From Opitutaceae bacterium (GTDB lineage: Bacteria; Verrucomicrobiota; Verrucomicrobiia; Opitutales; Opitutaceae), in contig JAUSID010000177.1 in assembly GCA_030648295.1 (NCBI GenBank), positions 62,001 to 126,000 on the forward strand: a stretch of 64,000 nt of DNA, given 5' to 3'. The notes under the pieces were generated by a model. That model worked only from the letters and a program-made list of their open reading frames with translations, ran no database searches and was not told where the DNA came from. Position numbers and translations under genes: made by a program. Below, piece by piece: positions 48,637 through 58,755 of this stretch. Position 1 is the stretch's first letter. Each line of letters begins with the position of its first letter.

Positions 48637-51600
48637 GTGAACACCACGCCCACCGGACCCACCAGCAGCAGTGATTGTGAACCGCCCAGCGGCGTTCTGC
48701 ACCGTCCTCCCGGCCTGCCGCCGAAACAGGGGCTCTACGATCCGTTTTTCGAACACGAGGCCTGCGGTGTCGGCTTCGTCGTCGACATGCACGGCCGCAA
48801 GTCGAACCGGATTCTCGCCGACGCGCTCCAGGTTTTGCGCAACCTCGATCACCGCGGTGCCTCCGGCGCCGAGGTGAACACCGGCGACGGGGCCGGCGTG
48901 CTGATCCAGATGCCGCACAAATTTTTGGCCGAGGTCTGCAAGTCCTCGCGGATCACGCTGCCCGAGGCGGGGCAGTATGGCTGCGGCCTGGTGTTCCTCC
49001 CGCGCAACCCTTCCGTCCGTCGCAAAATCGAGGAGCGCTTCGAGCAAGTCGTCCAGTCGGAGGGCCAGGTTTTTATCGGCTGGCGCACCGTCAAGACGAA
49101 CAACTCGCAGCTGGGCGACACGGCGAAGTCCTCCGAGCCCTTCATGCGCCAGGTGTTCATCGGCCGCGGTACGAACGAGACCGACGACATGGCGTTCGAG
49201 CGGAAGCTCTACGTCATCCGCAAGCGCGCCTACTCGGAAATCCGCACGTCGACGCTCGCGGGCGCCGAGTACTGGTACATCGCGAGCCTTTCCTTCAAGA
49301 CCCTCGTTTATAAGGGCATGCTCACGACCGAGCAGGTCGACCAGTATTTTCCCGACTTGAAGCACCCGGCGATGGAAACGGCGCTGGCGCTGGTCCACTC
49401 GCGTTTTTCGACCAACACGTTCCCGAGCTGGGAGCGCGCGCATCCGTATCGGTATCTCGCGCACAACGGCGAGATCAACACGCTGCGCGGAAACATGAAC
49501 TGGATGCATGCCCGCCAGTCGCTCTTCCAATGCGAGCTGTTCGGCGAGGACATGCAGAAAATTCTGCCGATCATCAATCCGAATGGCTCGGACTCGGCGA
49601 TGTTCGACAACACGCTCGAGTTGCTCGTGCTCGCGGGGCGCCCGCTCGCGCAGGCGATGATGATGATGATCCCCGAGCCGTGGTCGAACCACGAGTCGAT
49701 GGACGATGATCGCCGCGCGTTCTACCAGTATCACTCCTGCCTGATGGAGCCGTGGGACGGCCCGGCATCGATCGCGTTCACCGACGGCAAACAGGTGGGC
49801 GCGATCCTCGATCGCAACGGCTTGCGTCCCTCGCGCTACTACGTGACGCGTGACGGGCTCGTGATCATGGCGTCGGAGGCGGGCGTGCTCGACATTCCGC
49901 CGGACCAGGTGATCCAGAAGGGCCGGCTCCAGCCCGGTCGTATGTTCCTTGTCGATACGGAACAGGGCCGGATCATCGAGGACGAGGAGATCAAGCGCAC
50001 GGTCTCCACCGCCCAGCCGTATCGGCAGTGGTTGAACGAGCATCTCGTGCACCTCGGCGATCTGCCGGAGGCGCCGAAAATCGAGCCGCCGGATCACGAG
50101 ACGCTGCTCCAGCGCCAGATCGCGTTCGGCTATACGTTTGAGGACGAGCGCATAATCATCACGCCGATGGCCAAGGACGGCGTCGAAGCCATTGGTTCGA
50201 TGGGCAATGACGCCGCGCTCGCCGTGCTCTCGAACAAGCCGCGCGTGCTCTACGATTATTTCAAGCAACTCTTCGCGCAGGTCACCAATCCGCCCATCGA
50301 TTCGATTCGCGAGGAAATCGTCGTCTCGGCGGAAACGCGGCTTGGGTCCGAGGGCAATTTGCTCAAGCCCGAGCCGAGCGCCTGCCGCCGCGTCGAGCTG
50401 AAGTGGCCGATTCTCACGAACGAGGAGTTCGCCAAGATCCGCCGCACCAATCTGCCGGGGCTGCGCACGGGCGTGCTGCCGATCCTGTTCCGCGTGACGC
50501 GGGGCGAGAAGGGCCTGGCGAAATCGATGGAGGAGCTTTCCATCATGGCCCGTCGCATGATCGAGGAGGAGGAGATCAACGTGATCATCCTCAGCGACCG
50601 CGGCGTCACGCGTGACTTCGCGCCGATCCCGGCGCTGCTGGCCATCGCCGGCCTGCATCACTACTTGATTCGCGAGGGCTTGCGGACCCGCGTGTCGCTC
50701 GTGCTCGAGACGGGCGAGGCGCGCGAAGTCCACCACTTCTCGCTGCTGATCGGTTACGGCGCGTCCGCCATCAATCCCTACGTCGCGTTCGAGACGATCG
50801 ACGACATGATTCGCGAGGGGCTCCTGACCGGCATCGATCACAAGAAGGCCTGCCAGAATTACGTGAAGGCTGCCGCGAAAGGCGTGGTCAAGGTGATGTC
50901 GAAGATGGGCATCTCCTCCATCCAGAGCTATCGCGGCGCGCAGGTGTTCGAGGCGCTCGGACTGCGGCAGGACGTGATCGATCACTACTTCACCTGGACG
51001 CCATCGCGCGTCGGCGGCATCGGTCTCGACGTCATCGCCCAGGAGGTATTGATGCGTCACCGCGCCGCGTATCCAGAAAGGCCTGTCAACGGCCATGTGC
51101 TGCCGGTGGGCGGCCTGTATCAGTGGCGCTCCAGCGGCGAGGCGCATTTGTTCACGCCGGAGTCGGTGCACGCGCTGCAAAAGGCGGTTCGCACCAACAG
51201 CAAGCCGGCGTACCAGGCATACGCGAAACTGATCAACGATCAGTCGCGGAACCTCTGCACGTTGCGCAGCCTGCTCGACTTCAAGAACGGCACCGCGCCG
51301 ATTCCGCTCGAGGAGGTCGAACCGGTGGAGGCGATCATGAAGCGCTTCAAGACCGGCGCGATGTCCTACGGCTCCATTTCGCAGGAGGCGCACGAGACGC
51401 TCGCCATCGCCATGAACCGGATCGGTGGCAAGTCGAACACCGGCGAGGGCGGCGAGGATCCCGCGCGCAACACGTGGACGAACGAGCAGGGCGACTCGAA
51501 GAACTCTGCCATCAAGCAGGTGGCGTCCGGCCGATTCGGCGTGACCAGCGAATACCTCGTCAACGCGAAAGAGCTCCAGATCAAGATGGCGCAGGGCGCG

Positions 51601-53304
51601 AAGCCCGGTGAAGGCGGCCAGCTGCCGGGCTCGAAGGTTTATCCGTGGATCGCGAAGACCCGCGGCACCACCGCCGGCGTCGGGCTGATCTCGCCGCCGC
51701 CGCACCACGACATCTACTCGATCGAGGATCTCGCCGAGCTGATCCACGACCTGAAGAACGGCAACCAGAATGCCCGCATCTCGGTCAAGCTCGTCGCCGA
51801 GGTCGGCGTCGGCACGGTGGCGGCTGGCGTCGCCAAGGCGCATGCCGACGTCGTCTTGATTTCCGGATACGACGGCGGCACCGGAGCCTCACCGCAGACC
51901 TCGCTGCAACACGCGGGCCTGCCTTGGGAGCTCGGTCTCGCCGAGACCCATCAGACCCTCGTGCTGAACAACCTGCGCTCGCGCATCGCCGTGGAGACGG
52001 ACGGGCAGTTGAAGACGGGCCGGGATGTCATGATTGCCGCGTTGCTGGGCGCGGAGGAATTCGGCTTCGCGACCGCGCCGCTCGTCGCCACCGGCTGCAT
52101 CATCATGCGGGTGTGTCACCTCAACACCTGCCCGGCAGGGGTGGCGACGCAGGATCCGCAGCTGCGCGCGAAATTCGCGGGCAAGCCCGAGCACGTGGTG
52201 AATTTCATGCGGTTCATCGCGGAGGACCTGCGCGAGCTGATGGCGCAGCTCGGATTCCGCACCGTGGAGGAGATGATCGGCCGCACTGATCGGCTCGAGG
52301 CGAGGAAGGCGGTCGACCACTGGAAGGCCAGGGGGCTCGATTTCTCGAACATCCTCTACCAGCCCGATGTCGGCCCTGACGTCGGCCGTTTCTGCCAGAT
52401 GAAGCAGGATCACGGCATCGACCGCTCGCTCGACGTCACCACGCTGCTGGACATCTGCCGGCCGGCAATCGAGCGCGGCGAGAAGGTCGTCGCCGAGCTG
52501 CCCATCCGCAATGTTCACCGCGTGGTCGGCACGATCACCTCCGGCGAAATCACGAAGAAACACGGCGCGAAGGGCCTGCCCGAAGACACGATCCGGCTCA
52601 AGTTCACCGGCTCGGCCGGCCAGAGCTTCGGCGCGTTCGTCACGCGCGGGATGACGCTCACGATCGAGGGCGACGCCAACGACTATTTCGGCAAGGGCCT
52701 CTCGGGCGGAAAGCTCATCATTTATCCCCCGGCGACTTCCCCGTTCAAGGCGGAGGAGAACATGATCATCGGCAACGTCGCGCTGTACGGTGCGTCGGCC
52801 GGCGAGGCCTACATCCGCGGCGTGGCCGGCGAACGTTTCGCGGTCCGCAATTCCGGGGTGACGGCGGTGGTCGAGGCCATCGGCGACAACGGCTGTGAAT
52901 ACATGACCGGCGGCAGCGTCGTGGTACTCGGCCGCGCCGGGCGCAACTTCGGCGCCGGCATGTCGGGCGGCATCGGCTACATCCTCGATGAGGCCGGCGA
53001 CTTCCCGAAGCGGGTCAACCCGCAGATGGTCGGGATCGAGAAATTCGAGGACGCCCGCGAGATCGCCGCGGTCCGGGCGATGATCCAGAAGCACCTCGAC
53101 TACACGCGCAGCGAGCGCGCGAAGACGATCCTGGCGAACTGGGATCAACTCGTGCCGAAATTCGTCAAGGTCATGCCGAAGGACTACAAGCGCATGCTCG
53201 GCTGCATCGAGCGCGCCAGGGCCCAGGGCCTCACCGGCGACGAGGCGATCATGGCCGCCTTCGAGGAAAACGCCCGCGACCTCTCCCGCGTGGGCGGCAA
53301 CTGA
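48637..53304 (+). CDS. gltB: Glutamate synthase (NADPH) large subunit
   Basis: 1555 residues from GTG 48637. The N-terminal amidotransferase nucleophile is Cys43 in [12 protein letters not shown], the FMN/synthase domain shows [22 protein letters not shown] and [12 protein letters not shown], and the 3Fe-4S cysteines are in [13 protein letters not shown]. The C-terminal GXGXG beta-helix domain ([25 protein letters not shown]) is complete. It makes two glutamates from glutamine and 2-oxoglutarate. The N-terminal 30 residues before the usual start are Pro/Ser-rich. gltD follows. Confidence 0.97.
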   Translation: MNTTPTGPTSSSDCEPPSGVLHRPPGLPPKQGLYDPFFEHEACGVGFVVDMHGRKSNRILADALQVLRNLDHRGASGAEVNTGDGAGVLIQMPHKFLAEVCKSSRITLPEAGQYGCGLVFLPRNPSVRRKIEERFEQVVQSEGQVFIGWRTVKTNNSQLGDTAKSSEPFMRQVFIGRGTNETDDMAFERKLYVIRKRAYSEIRTSTLAGAEYWYIASLSFKTLVYKGMLTTEQVDQYFPDLKHPAMETALALVHSRFSTNTFPSWERAHPYRYLAHNGEINTLRGNMNWMHARQSLFQCELFGEDMQKILPIINPNGSDSAMFDNTLELLVLAGRPLAQAMMMMIPEPWSNHESMDDDRRAFYQYHSCLMEPWDGPASIAFTDGKQVGAILDRNGLRPSRYYVTRDGLVIMASEAGVLDIPPDQVIQKGRLQPGRMFLVDTEQGRIIEDEEIKRTVSTAQPYRQWLNEHLVHLGDLPEAPKIEPPDHETLLQRQIAFGYTFEDERIIITPMAKDGVEAIGSMGNDAALAVLSNKPRVLYDYFKQLFAQVTNPPIDSIREEIVVSAETRLGSEGNLLKPEPSACRRVELKWPILTNEEFAKIRRTNLPGLRTGVLPILFRVTRGEKGLAKSMEELSIMARRMIEEEEINVIILSDRGVTRDFAPIPALLAIAGLHHYLIREGLRTRVSLVLETGEAREVHHFSLLIGYGASAINPYVAFETIDDMIREGLLTGIDHKKACQNYVKAAAKGVVKVMSKMGISSIQSYRGAQVFEALGLRQDVIDHYFTWTPSRVGGIGLDVIAQEVLMRHRAAYPERPVNGHVLPVGGLYQWRSSGEAHLFTPESVHALQKAVRTNSKPAYQAYAKLINDQSRNLCTLRSLLDFKNGTAPIPLEEVEPVEAIMKRFKTGAMSYGSISQEAHETLAIAMNRIGGKSNTGEGGEDPARNTWTNEQGDSKNSAIKQVASGRFGVTSEYLVNAKELQIKMAQGAKPGEGGQLPGSKVYPWIAKTRGTTAGVGLISPPPHHDIYSIEDLAELIHDLKNGNQNARISVKLVAEVGVGTVAAGVAKAHADVVLISGYDGGTGASPQTSLQHAGLPWELGLAETHQTLVLNNLRSRIAVETDGQLKTGRDVMIAALLGAEEFGFATAPLVATGCIIMRVCHLNTCPAGVATQDPQLRAKFAGKPEHVVNFMRFIAEDLRELMAQLGFRTVEEMIGRTDRLEARKAVDHWKARGLDFSNILYQPDVGPDVGRFCQMKQDHGIDRSLDVTTLLDICRPAIERGEKVVAELPIRNVHRVVGTITSGEITKKHGAKGLPEDTIRLKFTGSAGQSFGAFVTRGMTLTIEGDANDYFGKGLSGGKLIIYPPATSPFKAEENMIIGNVALYGASAGEAYIRGVAGERFAVRNSGVTAVVEAIGDNGCEYMTGGSVVVLGRAGRNFGAGMSGGIGYILDEAGDFPKRVNPQMVGIEKFEDAREIAAVRAMIQKHLDYTRSERAKTILANWDQLVPKFVKVMPKDYKRMLGCIERARAQGLTGDEAIMAAFEENARDLSRVGGN

Positions 53305-53313
53305 GGATTGCCA

Positions 53314-53347
53314 ACTCGTCACTTGCCACCCGTCACTCGCCACTCCC
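53314..53347. repeat. Heptamer array between gltB and gltD
   Basis: ACTCGTC, ACTTGCC, ACCCGTC, ACTCGCC, ACTCCCC follow each other in register in the 46-bp gap between the two subunit genes. The words resemble those between oleC and oleD. Confidence 0.8.
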
Positions 53348-53350
53348 CCC

Positions 53351-54835
53351 ATGGGTAAACCTACCGGCTTCATCGAGTATCTGCGCGAACTGCCCGTCGA
53401 CCGGACGCCGCCCGAGCGCGTCCGCGATTGGAAGGAGTTTCACCACCACATGGAGGAGAAGAAACTCCGCCAGCAGGGCGCGCGCTGCATGGACTGCGGT
53501 ATCCCGTTTTGCCATACGGGAAAGTTGATCAGCGGCATGGCCAGCGGCTGCCCGATCAACAACCTCATTCCGGAGTGGAATGACCTCGTTTACCGCGGGC
53601 TCTGGAAGGAGGCGCTCGACCGGCTGCACCAGACGAACAACTTCCCCGATTTCACCGGCCGGGTGTGTCCCGCGCCGTGCGAGGGGTCGTGCGTTCTCGG
53701 CATCAACGCCCCTCCCGTCACGATCAAGAACATCGAGTATTCGATCATCGAGCGCGGGTGGGAGGAGGGCTGGGTTGTACCCGAGGCGCCGAAGACCCGC
53801 ACGGGCAAGAAGGTCGCCGTCATCGGCTCGGGCCCGGCCGGACTTTCCGCCGCCGCGCAGCTCAATCGCGCCGGTCACCACGTCACCGTGTTCGAACGCG
53901 CCGATCGTCCCGGCGGACTGCTCATGTACGGCATCCCGAACATGAAGCTCGACAAGAAGGAGGTCGTGCTCCGCCGGATCAAGCTGATGGAGCAGGAGGG
54001 CATCCGCTTCATCTGCAATGCGAACGTCGGCGAGAACGTCGAGCCGCAGATGTTCCTGAAGGAATTCGATGCGACCGTCATCTGCACGGGCGCGACCCAG
54101 CCGCGCGATTTGCCGATCGAAGGCCGCAACCTCAAGGGCGTGCATTTCGCGATGGAGTTCCTGACTGAGAACACCATGGCGGTGCTTAACGGCGGCGCCG
54201 ATCACTGCCCGATCAACGCCAAGGGCAGGGACGTGGTCGTGATTGGCGGCGGCGATACCGGCACCGACTGTGTCGGCACCTCGATGCGCCACGGCTGCAA
54301 GAGCCTCCTGCAAATCGAGATTCTGCCCAAGCCGCCGCTCGAGCGTGCAGCGGACAATCCGTGGCCCGAATGGCCAAAGACGTACAAGATGGATTACGGC
54401 CAGGAGGAGGCGGCGGCGAAGTTCGGTGCCGATCCGCGCATTTATCTGACCACGGTGAAGAAATTCGTCGGCGACGACAAAGGCGCGCTGAAGGAGATCG
54501 TCACGGTCGAAATCAAGTGGGAGAGAAACGAGAAGGGCGGCTTCGTGCCGAAGGAAGTTCCCGGCACGGAAAAGACCCGCCCCGCTCAGCTCGCACTGCT
54601 GGCGATGGGTTTCCTCGGGCCGGAGCAGCCGTTGCTCAAAGAGCTGAAGCTCGACACCGATCCCCGCTCCAACATCAAGGCGGAGCACGAAAAGTACACG
54701 ACGAGCCTCAAGGGCATCTTTGCCGCCGGCGACTGCCGCCGCGGACAGAGCCTGGTGGTGTGGGCCATCAACGAAGGCCGTGGTGCTGCGCGCGAGTGCG
54801 ATCGGTATTTGATGGGGTATACGGACCTGCCGTAG
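53351..54835 (+). CDS. gltD: Glutamate synthase small subunit
   Basis: 494 residues. N-terminal cysteines for two 4Fe-4S clusters: CMDCGIPFC, then CPINN, then [12 protein letters not shown]-binding [13 protein letters not shown] and NADPH-binding [13 protein letters not shown] follow, and the C-terminal [16 protein letters not shown] closes the FAD site. It passes electrons from NADPH to GltB. Confidence 0.97.
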   Translation: MGKPTGFIEYLRELPVDRTPPERVRDWKEFHHHMEEKKLRQQGARCMDCGIPFCHTGKLISGMASGCPINNLIPEWNDLVYRGLWKEALDRLHQTNNFPDFTGRVCPAPCEGSCVLGINAPPVTIKNIEYSIIERGWEEGWVVPEAPKTRTGKKVAVIGSGPAGLSAAAQLNRAGHHVTVFERADRPGGLLMYGIPNMKLDKKEVVLRRIKLMEQEGIRFICNANVGENVEPQMFLKEFDATVICTGATQPRDLPIEGRNLKGVHFAMEFLTENTMAVLNGGADHCPINAKGRDVVVIGGGDTGTDCVGTSMRHGCKSLLQIEILPKPPLERAADNPWPEWPKTYKMDYGQEEAAAKFGADPRIYLTTVKKFVGDDKGALKEIVTVEIKWERNEKGGFVPKEVPGTEKTRPAQLALLAMGFLGPEQPLLKELKLDTDPRSNIKAEHEKYTTSLKGIFAAGDCRRGQSLVVWAINEGRGAARECDRYLMGYTDLP

Positions 54836-54889
54836 CCCGCATGTTTCTCACCGCGGCACCACGGGCTGCAACCAAGGGCGTCCCTCTTG

Positions 54890-54985
54890 GAAATCTTGAA
54901 ATCGGGCATCGGGCAATTTCCAATCCATTGAATTTGTCGGGTCTTCCAAATGACAGATTTTAGATGACCGATGACCGATTGGCTG
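54890..54985. repeat. Heptamer-periodic spacer after gltD
   Basis: On the minus strand, GGTCATC, GGTCATC, TAAAATC, TGTCATT and later CCCGATG, CCCGATT can be read in a 7-bp register through most of this spacer. No gene is seen between gltD and the PIN-domain gene. Confidence 0.65.
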
Positions 54986-55046
54986 ATGTCGCATCGTTGC
55001 GGCTCAAGCCGCGGGAGAAAAATTCCCGGCTCGAACGAATTTCTGG

Positions 55047-55466
55047 TTATTTCGGTGTCGGCATCAGCAGTGGGATCGCTTGGCGCCCGTTCCGCCGATA
55101 GATACGAAAATCGGTATCGATGGTCACCACCTCGGCTTCCGGGTGGAGTTCGCTGAGCCGCACGATACACGCGTCTGCGAGGTCCATCGGGACATTCGCG
55201 TAACGAAGGATGAGTTTCCGCAAGGACGCGGGATCCAACTCCGCGAGCGGAATAAGTCGAAGCGCGCCGGTTTCCAACAAGGCCATCAGTCCATCCGCGC
55301 CGCTGCGCGTCTGGGTCAGGAGATGATAGGTCTCTGCGATGACCACGTCACATGTCAGGAACGGGGGCTCCAATTCCGCGAAAACGGTGTTGGCCCACGC
55401 GCGGGCCGAATCGTTTTCGGACAGAAAGGCAACGAGCGGGCCGGTATCAACGATGACCTGAGTCAC
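55047..55466 (-). CDS. PIN-domain toxin (VapC-like)
   Basis: 139 residues from GTG 55466. Acidic PIN residues are seen in [12 protein letters not shown] (Asp), VIAETYHLL (Glu), [11 protein letters not shown] (two Asp) and [11 protein letters not shown] (Asp). PIN toxins are Mg2+-dependent RNases. The start overlaps the preceding small gene by 20 bp, the usual antitoxin-toxin arrangement. Confidence 0.87.
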   Translation of the reverse strand: MTQVIVDTGPLVAFLSENDSARAWANTVFAELEPPFLTCDVVIAETYHLLTQTRSGADGLMALLETGALRLIPLAELDPASLRKLILRYANVPMDLADACIVRLSELHPEAEVVTIDTDFRIYRRNGRQAIPLLMPTPK

Positions 55467-55701
55467 GTCCGAATCCTTCCATGTACTTCTTGTTCGTCGA
55501 AAGGTCGGGCGGACCGCCCTTCACCGCCCCGGCCAGATGCCCGGCCAGCTCCCAAAAGGTCTTCTCTTTCGCCGGGCTGGTGGCCTTGAACGAAAACTCC
55601 TCGCCGGTCTTTTGATCGCGAATCCGAATCTCCCTCCCGGCCGCGGCAACCTTGCGCATCCGGCTGAACTTCCGTTGAAACTCACGCACCGTCGTCGTCA
55701 T
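55447..55701 (-). CDS. Antitoxin of the PIN toxin (Phd/YefM-like)
   Basis: 84 residues from ATG 55701. VREFQRKFSRMRKVAAAGREIRI resembles the Phd/YefM N-terminal DNA-binding fold, and the C-terminal half (TFWELAGHLAGAVKG) is the kind of segment that wraps the toxin. It overlaps the toxin gene. A 9-1-9 palindrome abuts its ATG and may be its operator. Confidence 0.75.
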   Translation of the reverse strand: MTTTVREFQRKFSRMRKVAAAGREIRIRDQKTGEEFSFKATSPAKEKTFWELAGHLAGAVKGGPPDLSTNKKYMEGFGRDSGHR

Positions 55702-55720
55702 GTCTGACACGGTGTCAGAC
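55702..55720. promoter_or_regulatory. 19-bp palindrome directly before the antitoxin start, candidate operator
   Basis: GTCTGACAC-G-GTGTCAGAC is a perfect 9-1-9 palindrome whose left end touches the antitoxin ATG. Autorepressing antitoxins bind such sites, but the position on top of the ribosome site is unusual and it could be a dispersed repeat instead. Confidence 0.6.
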
Positions 55721-55811
55721 TCGACGGTGCCGTCAAGCGGCGCGCCGTCGTGCGGCGGCCGGCACGGCGCCATGGAGGAATGATGCCCGTCGGGATTTTC
55801 ACCGACCGGGG

Positions 55812-56048
55812 ATGATAGGCGACTCGGCGACGTGGCCGAAACAGAACGCGGAGTTCTGGCGGACAAAAATCCTCGGTAATCAACGGCGAGATCGGGCAGT
55901 CAACCGGCTCTTGAAACTGGCCGGCTGGCGCGTGGTGCGGCTTTGGGAGCACTCGTTGACGAAAAAGCATGCCGCGCGCACCGCGGCGCGATTGAGGCGG
56001 TTGCTGGACTCAAAAGCGGGACCGATGACGAAGACTCCCCGCAGATGA
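55812..56048 (+). pseudogene. vsr: Truncated very-short-patch repair endonuclease (vsr)
   Basis: 78 residues. WPKQNAEFWRTKILGNQRRD followed by GWRVVRLWEHSL matches the C-terminal half of Vsr endonucleases (about 140-155 residues when complete). The N-terminal half with the catalytic Asp and most of the zinc site is missing, and no cytosine methyltransferase gene is near. Upstream sequence gives no matching fragment in other frames, so this is probably a deletion remnant. Confidence 0.72.
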
Positions 56049-56112
56049 CGTGAGTCGGCGGGGAGGGGGAACTTCAGCCCCGGGGGCCCTCGGATAGGGA
56101 TGGGCTGTCGAA

Positions 56113-56150
56113 TTACTAAGGCTTGACTTACTAAGTGTTCGCTTAGCAAC
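56113..56150 (+). repeat. Left hairpin repeat of the ATPase cassette
   Basis: At 56128-56150: TTACTAAG, four bases TGTT, then CGCTTAGCAAC, an imperfect palindrome around CTAAG. An extra half site TTACTAAG stands at 56113-56120. The 23-bp unit recurs in the same orientation behind the gene with only the four middle bases changed. Confidence 0.85.
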
Positions 56151-56158
56151 TTCCGGTG

Positions 56159-57556
56159 ATGCATTTCCTGCCCGTGCCCGGAGGATTTGTCGGTCGCCGC
56201 GCCGAACTTGCGGCGCTCGAGCGCCACTACAAGGCCCCGCGTTCCGGGCTGATCCCGGTCTACGGCCGCCGCCGGGTGGGAAAGACCGAACTGCTGCTCC
56301 AGTTCGGCACGGGCAAGGCCACGGTCTACTTCACCGCGAGCGACAAGCTGCGTACGCCGCAAATCATCGACTTCGTTCATGCCGCGGCCGAATGGCTGGA
56401 GGCTCCCCACCTCGCCGAGACGGCCCCGCAAAGCTGGGATGCGGCGCTGAAGCTCGTGCTCGGCGCCGCGCCGGCCAGCCGGAAGCTGGTTCTCGTCCTG
56501 GACGAATTCCAGTGGCTGTGCGCCTCGAGCCCCGAGTTGCCGTCCGTGCTCCAGCGGCTTTGGGATTTGGAGTGGCAGCGCAGCAACCGGCTCCTGCTCA
56601 TCCTCTGCGGATCGTTCATCGGCTTCATGGAGCGCGAGGTCCTCGGCGCGCGCTCGCCCCTGCACGGCCGGCGGACCGGCGCGCTGCGGCTCGAGCCATT
56701 TGGCTTTCGCGAAGCGGCCGAGTTTCATCCGCGCTGGTCGCGGGAGGAGCAGGCTCGCGCGTATTTTGTCTGCGGCGGAATTCCCGCCTACTTGCGGCGC
56801 TTCGCGCCCGAGCGCACCGTGGCGCAGAATGTCGCCACGGAGTTTTTTGCCGTGGACGCGTTTTTCCAGCGCGAACCCGATTTTCTGCTGCGCGAGGAAC
56901 TCGCGGAAGTGAAGCAGGCCGCCAGCGTGCTCGAGGCGACGGCGCGCGGCCGGCACAGCCAGAGCGATATTGCGCGCAGCATCGGGCTGAGCACGGCGGC
57001 GCTCGCGCCTCACCTCAAGAACCTCGTGGCGCTCGGTTACCTCGAGCGCGTGTTCCCGCTGATCCCGGGACGCCCGCCACGTACGTCGGTGCTCTACCGC
57101 GTTGCCGATCCGCTGCTGCGATTCTGGTTCCGATTCGTCGAACCGCATTGGAGCACGCTGCGGCGTTTCACCCCGGAGCGCGCCTTCGAACAGCTCGTCC
57201 TGCCCCAGTGGGACGCCTATTGCGGCGAAAGCTTTGAACGGCTGTGCCGCGAGGCGCTGCCGCTCCTCTACGCCGACGAGGGCGTGATGGGGAAATTCGA
57301 GGTGGGCGAGTACTGGGATCGCGAGTGCCAGATCGATGTCGTGGGTCTGCGGACCGATGGCCGGGTGGACCTGGGTGAATGCAAATGGCATGGGCGTCCC
57401 GCCGTCCCCGAAGTTCAACGGGAGCTCCGCGCCCGGGCGGCGCACTATCCTGCCCAGCGCCGCACTGTTCAGGAGCGGGTGTTTTTGCGCGCGCGTCCGA
57501 AGTCCGTCGCCGAAGGCGTGGTCGTGCACGACCTGGCGTCGCTCTACGCCGAGTGA
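56159..57556 (+). CDS. Archaeal-type AAA ATPase with C-terminal DUF234 (PD-(D/E)XK-like) domain
   Basis: 465 residues from ATG 56159 (GTG 56156 precedes it). GFVGRRAELAALERHY and Walker A GRRRVGKT (about 36-43) open a STAND-like ATPase domain; Walker B is LVLVLDEFQW (about 110-119). A winged helix follows at about 265-305 (SQSDIARSIGLSTAALAPHLKNL, here in part SQSDIARSIGLS). The C-terminus shows Asp393, Glu407 and Lys409 in IDVVG...LGECKW, the D-ExK pattern of a restriction-like nuclease fold. The role is unknown. Repeats on both sides suggest it moves or is controlled as a unit. Confidence 0.85.
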   Translation: MHFLPVPGGFVGRRAELAALERHYKAPRSGLIPVYGRRRVGKTELLLQFGTGKATVYFTASDKLRTPQIIDFVHAAAEWLEAPHLAETAPQSWDAALKLVLGAAPASRKLVLVLDEFQWLCASSPELPSVLQRLWDLEWQRSNRLLLILCGSFIGFMEREVLGARSPLHGRRTGALRLEPFGFREAAEFHPRWSREEQARAYFVCGGIPAYLRRFAPERTVAQNVATEFFAVDAFFQREPDFLLREELAEVKQAASVLEATARGRHSQSDIARSIGLSTAALAPHLKNLVALGYLERVFPLIPGRPPRTSVLYRVADPLLRFWFRFVEPHWSTLRRFTPERAFEQLVLPQWDAYCGESFERLCREALPLLYADEGVMGKFEVGEYWDRECQIDVVGLRTDGRVDLGECKWHGRPAVPEVQRELRARAAHYPAQRRTVQERVFLRARPKSVAEGVVVHDLASLYAE

Positions 57557-57584
57557 AGGCGCGACTCGGCTGTTCAGCGGCGGG

Positions 57585-57607
57585 TTACTAAGCGCCCGCT
57601 TAGCAAC
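57585..57607 (+). repeat. Right hairpin repeat of the ATPase cassette
   Basis: TTACTAAG, four bases CGCC, then CGCTTAGCAAC: a direct copy of 56128-56150. Here CTAAGCG and CGCTTAG form a perfect 7-bp stem. It lies 29 bp behind the ATPase stop. Confidence 0.88.
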
Positions 57608-57714
57608 CCGGCCGCCTCGTCGGGTCGGCCAAGATGCACCTTTGCTTTCCTCTCGTCGTTCAAATCCGCTTTGCGGTTGCTCCCTTTGGGGCGAACCGTT
57701 CGTCTTCTCACCTC

Positions 57715-58698
57715 ATGAAGAACACACGCGTTCTGCCCCTTCTCGCGTTCACCACCTTGTTCGCGTGCGGCTCCGCCGCCCGAGCGGCCTCCGCCACCGC
57801 GGTGAAGCTGACCAAATCCGACGACCGCGTTCGCGTGGAACTCGGCGGCAAACTGTTCACCGAGTACGTTTTCAAAGGCGCGACCAAGCCGTACCTTTAT
57901 CCCGTGCTGGCCGCCGATGGCACCGAGATGACCCGCAACTTCCCAATGAAGAAGGACGTCCCGGGCGAGGTGGCGGACCATCCACACCATCGGTCGTTGT
58001 TCTTCACCCACGGGAATGTGAACGGCCTCGATTTCTGGGCCGAGAGCAACAAAACGAAACAGGGCCGGATTGTGGCGGAGTCGGTGGAGGTCGCGGGCAA
58101 GGACACGATTCGCGCCCGGCACAAGTGGGTCGGCCCGGACGACGCGGTTCACCTCACGGACGAGACGAGAATTCGCTTTCAGGCCGCACCCGAGGGCCGG
58201 TTCATCGATTACGAAGTCACACTCAAGGCGCCGGCGGGCAAGCCCGTCGTTTTCGGTGACACGAAGGAAGGCTCGATGGCGATCCGGCTACCGCAGTGGA
58301 TGACGCCGCCGCATACGGCCTCGAAAAAGAAATTCGACGGCAAGGGTACCATTATCAATGACGCGGGCGTGAAGAATGGGCCGACCTGGGGCAAGCGGTC
58401 CACGTGGGTCGACTACTACGCGCCGAAGGACGGCAAGGTTTACGGCGTGGCGATGTTCGACCACCCGAAGAACCCGCGGCACCCGACCTGGTGGCACGTG
58501 CGCGACTACGGGCTGTTCGCCGCGAATCCATTCGGCAAACATGATTTCGAGAACCTGAAGGATCAGCCGAAAGCCGGTGATTTCACGATCCCGGCGGGCG
58601 GCAGCGCGATTTTCCGCTGGCGATTCTACTTCCACGAGGGCGACGAGAAGTCCGCCAAGGTTGCCGAGCACTTCAAGCAGTACGCCGCGGGCAAGTAG
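57715..58698 (+). CDS. DUF6807 (PmoA-like) family protein, exported
   Basis: 327 residues from ATG 57715. A signal peptide (TRVLPLLAFTTLFACGSAARA) is followed by the family pattern: EYVFKGATKPYLYPV, DHPHHRSLFF with paired histidines, GDTKEGSMAIRL and WWHVRDYGLFAANPFG. The family is common in Bacteroidetes and Verrucomicrobia next to sugar oxidoreductases; its function is not known, despite names referring to methane oxygenase. The next gene is such an oxidoreductase. Confidence 0.85.
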   Translation: MKNTRVLPLLAFTTLFACGSAARAASATAVKLTKSDDRVRVELGGKLFTEYVFKGATKPYLYPVLAADGTEMTRNFPMKKDVPGEVADHPHHRSLFFTHGNVNGLDFWAESNKTKQGRIVAESVEVAGKDTIRARHKWVGPDDAVHLTDETRIRFQAAPEGRFIDYEVTLKAPAGKPVVFGDTKEGSMAIRLPQWMTPPHTASKKKFDGKGTIINDAGVKNGPTWGKRSTWVDYYAPKDGKVYGVAMFDHPKNPRHPTWWHVRDYGLFAANPFGKHDFENLKDQPKAGDFTIPAGGSAIFRWRFYFHEGDEKSAKVAEHFKQYAAGK

Positions 58699-58755
58699 GG
58701 CGGCGCGGCCACACGGAAAATACCATCGTCGACGAATTTAGCGCCGCCATTCCCC

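Noticed and set aside
48142-51843. Very long minus-strand open frame (about 1230 codons) opposite gltB
   Set aside because: Arg/Asp/His-rich translation with no family features; gltB on the plus strand is complete and conserved, so this is a high-GC antisense shadow.
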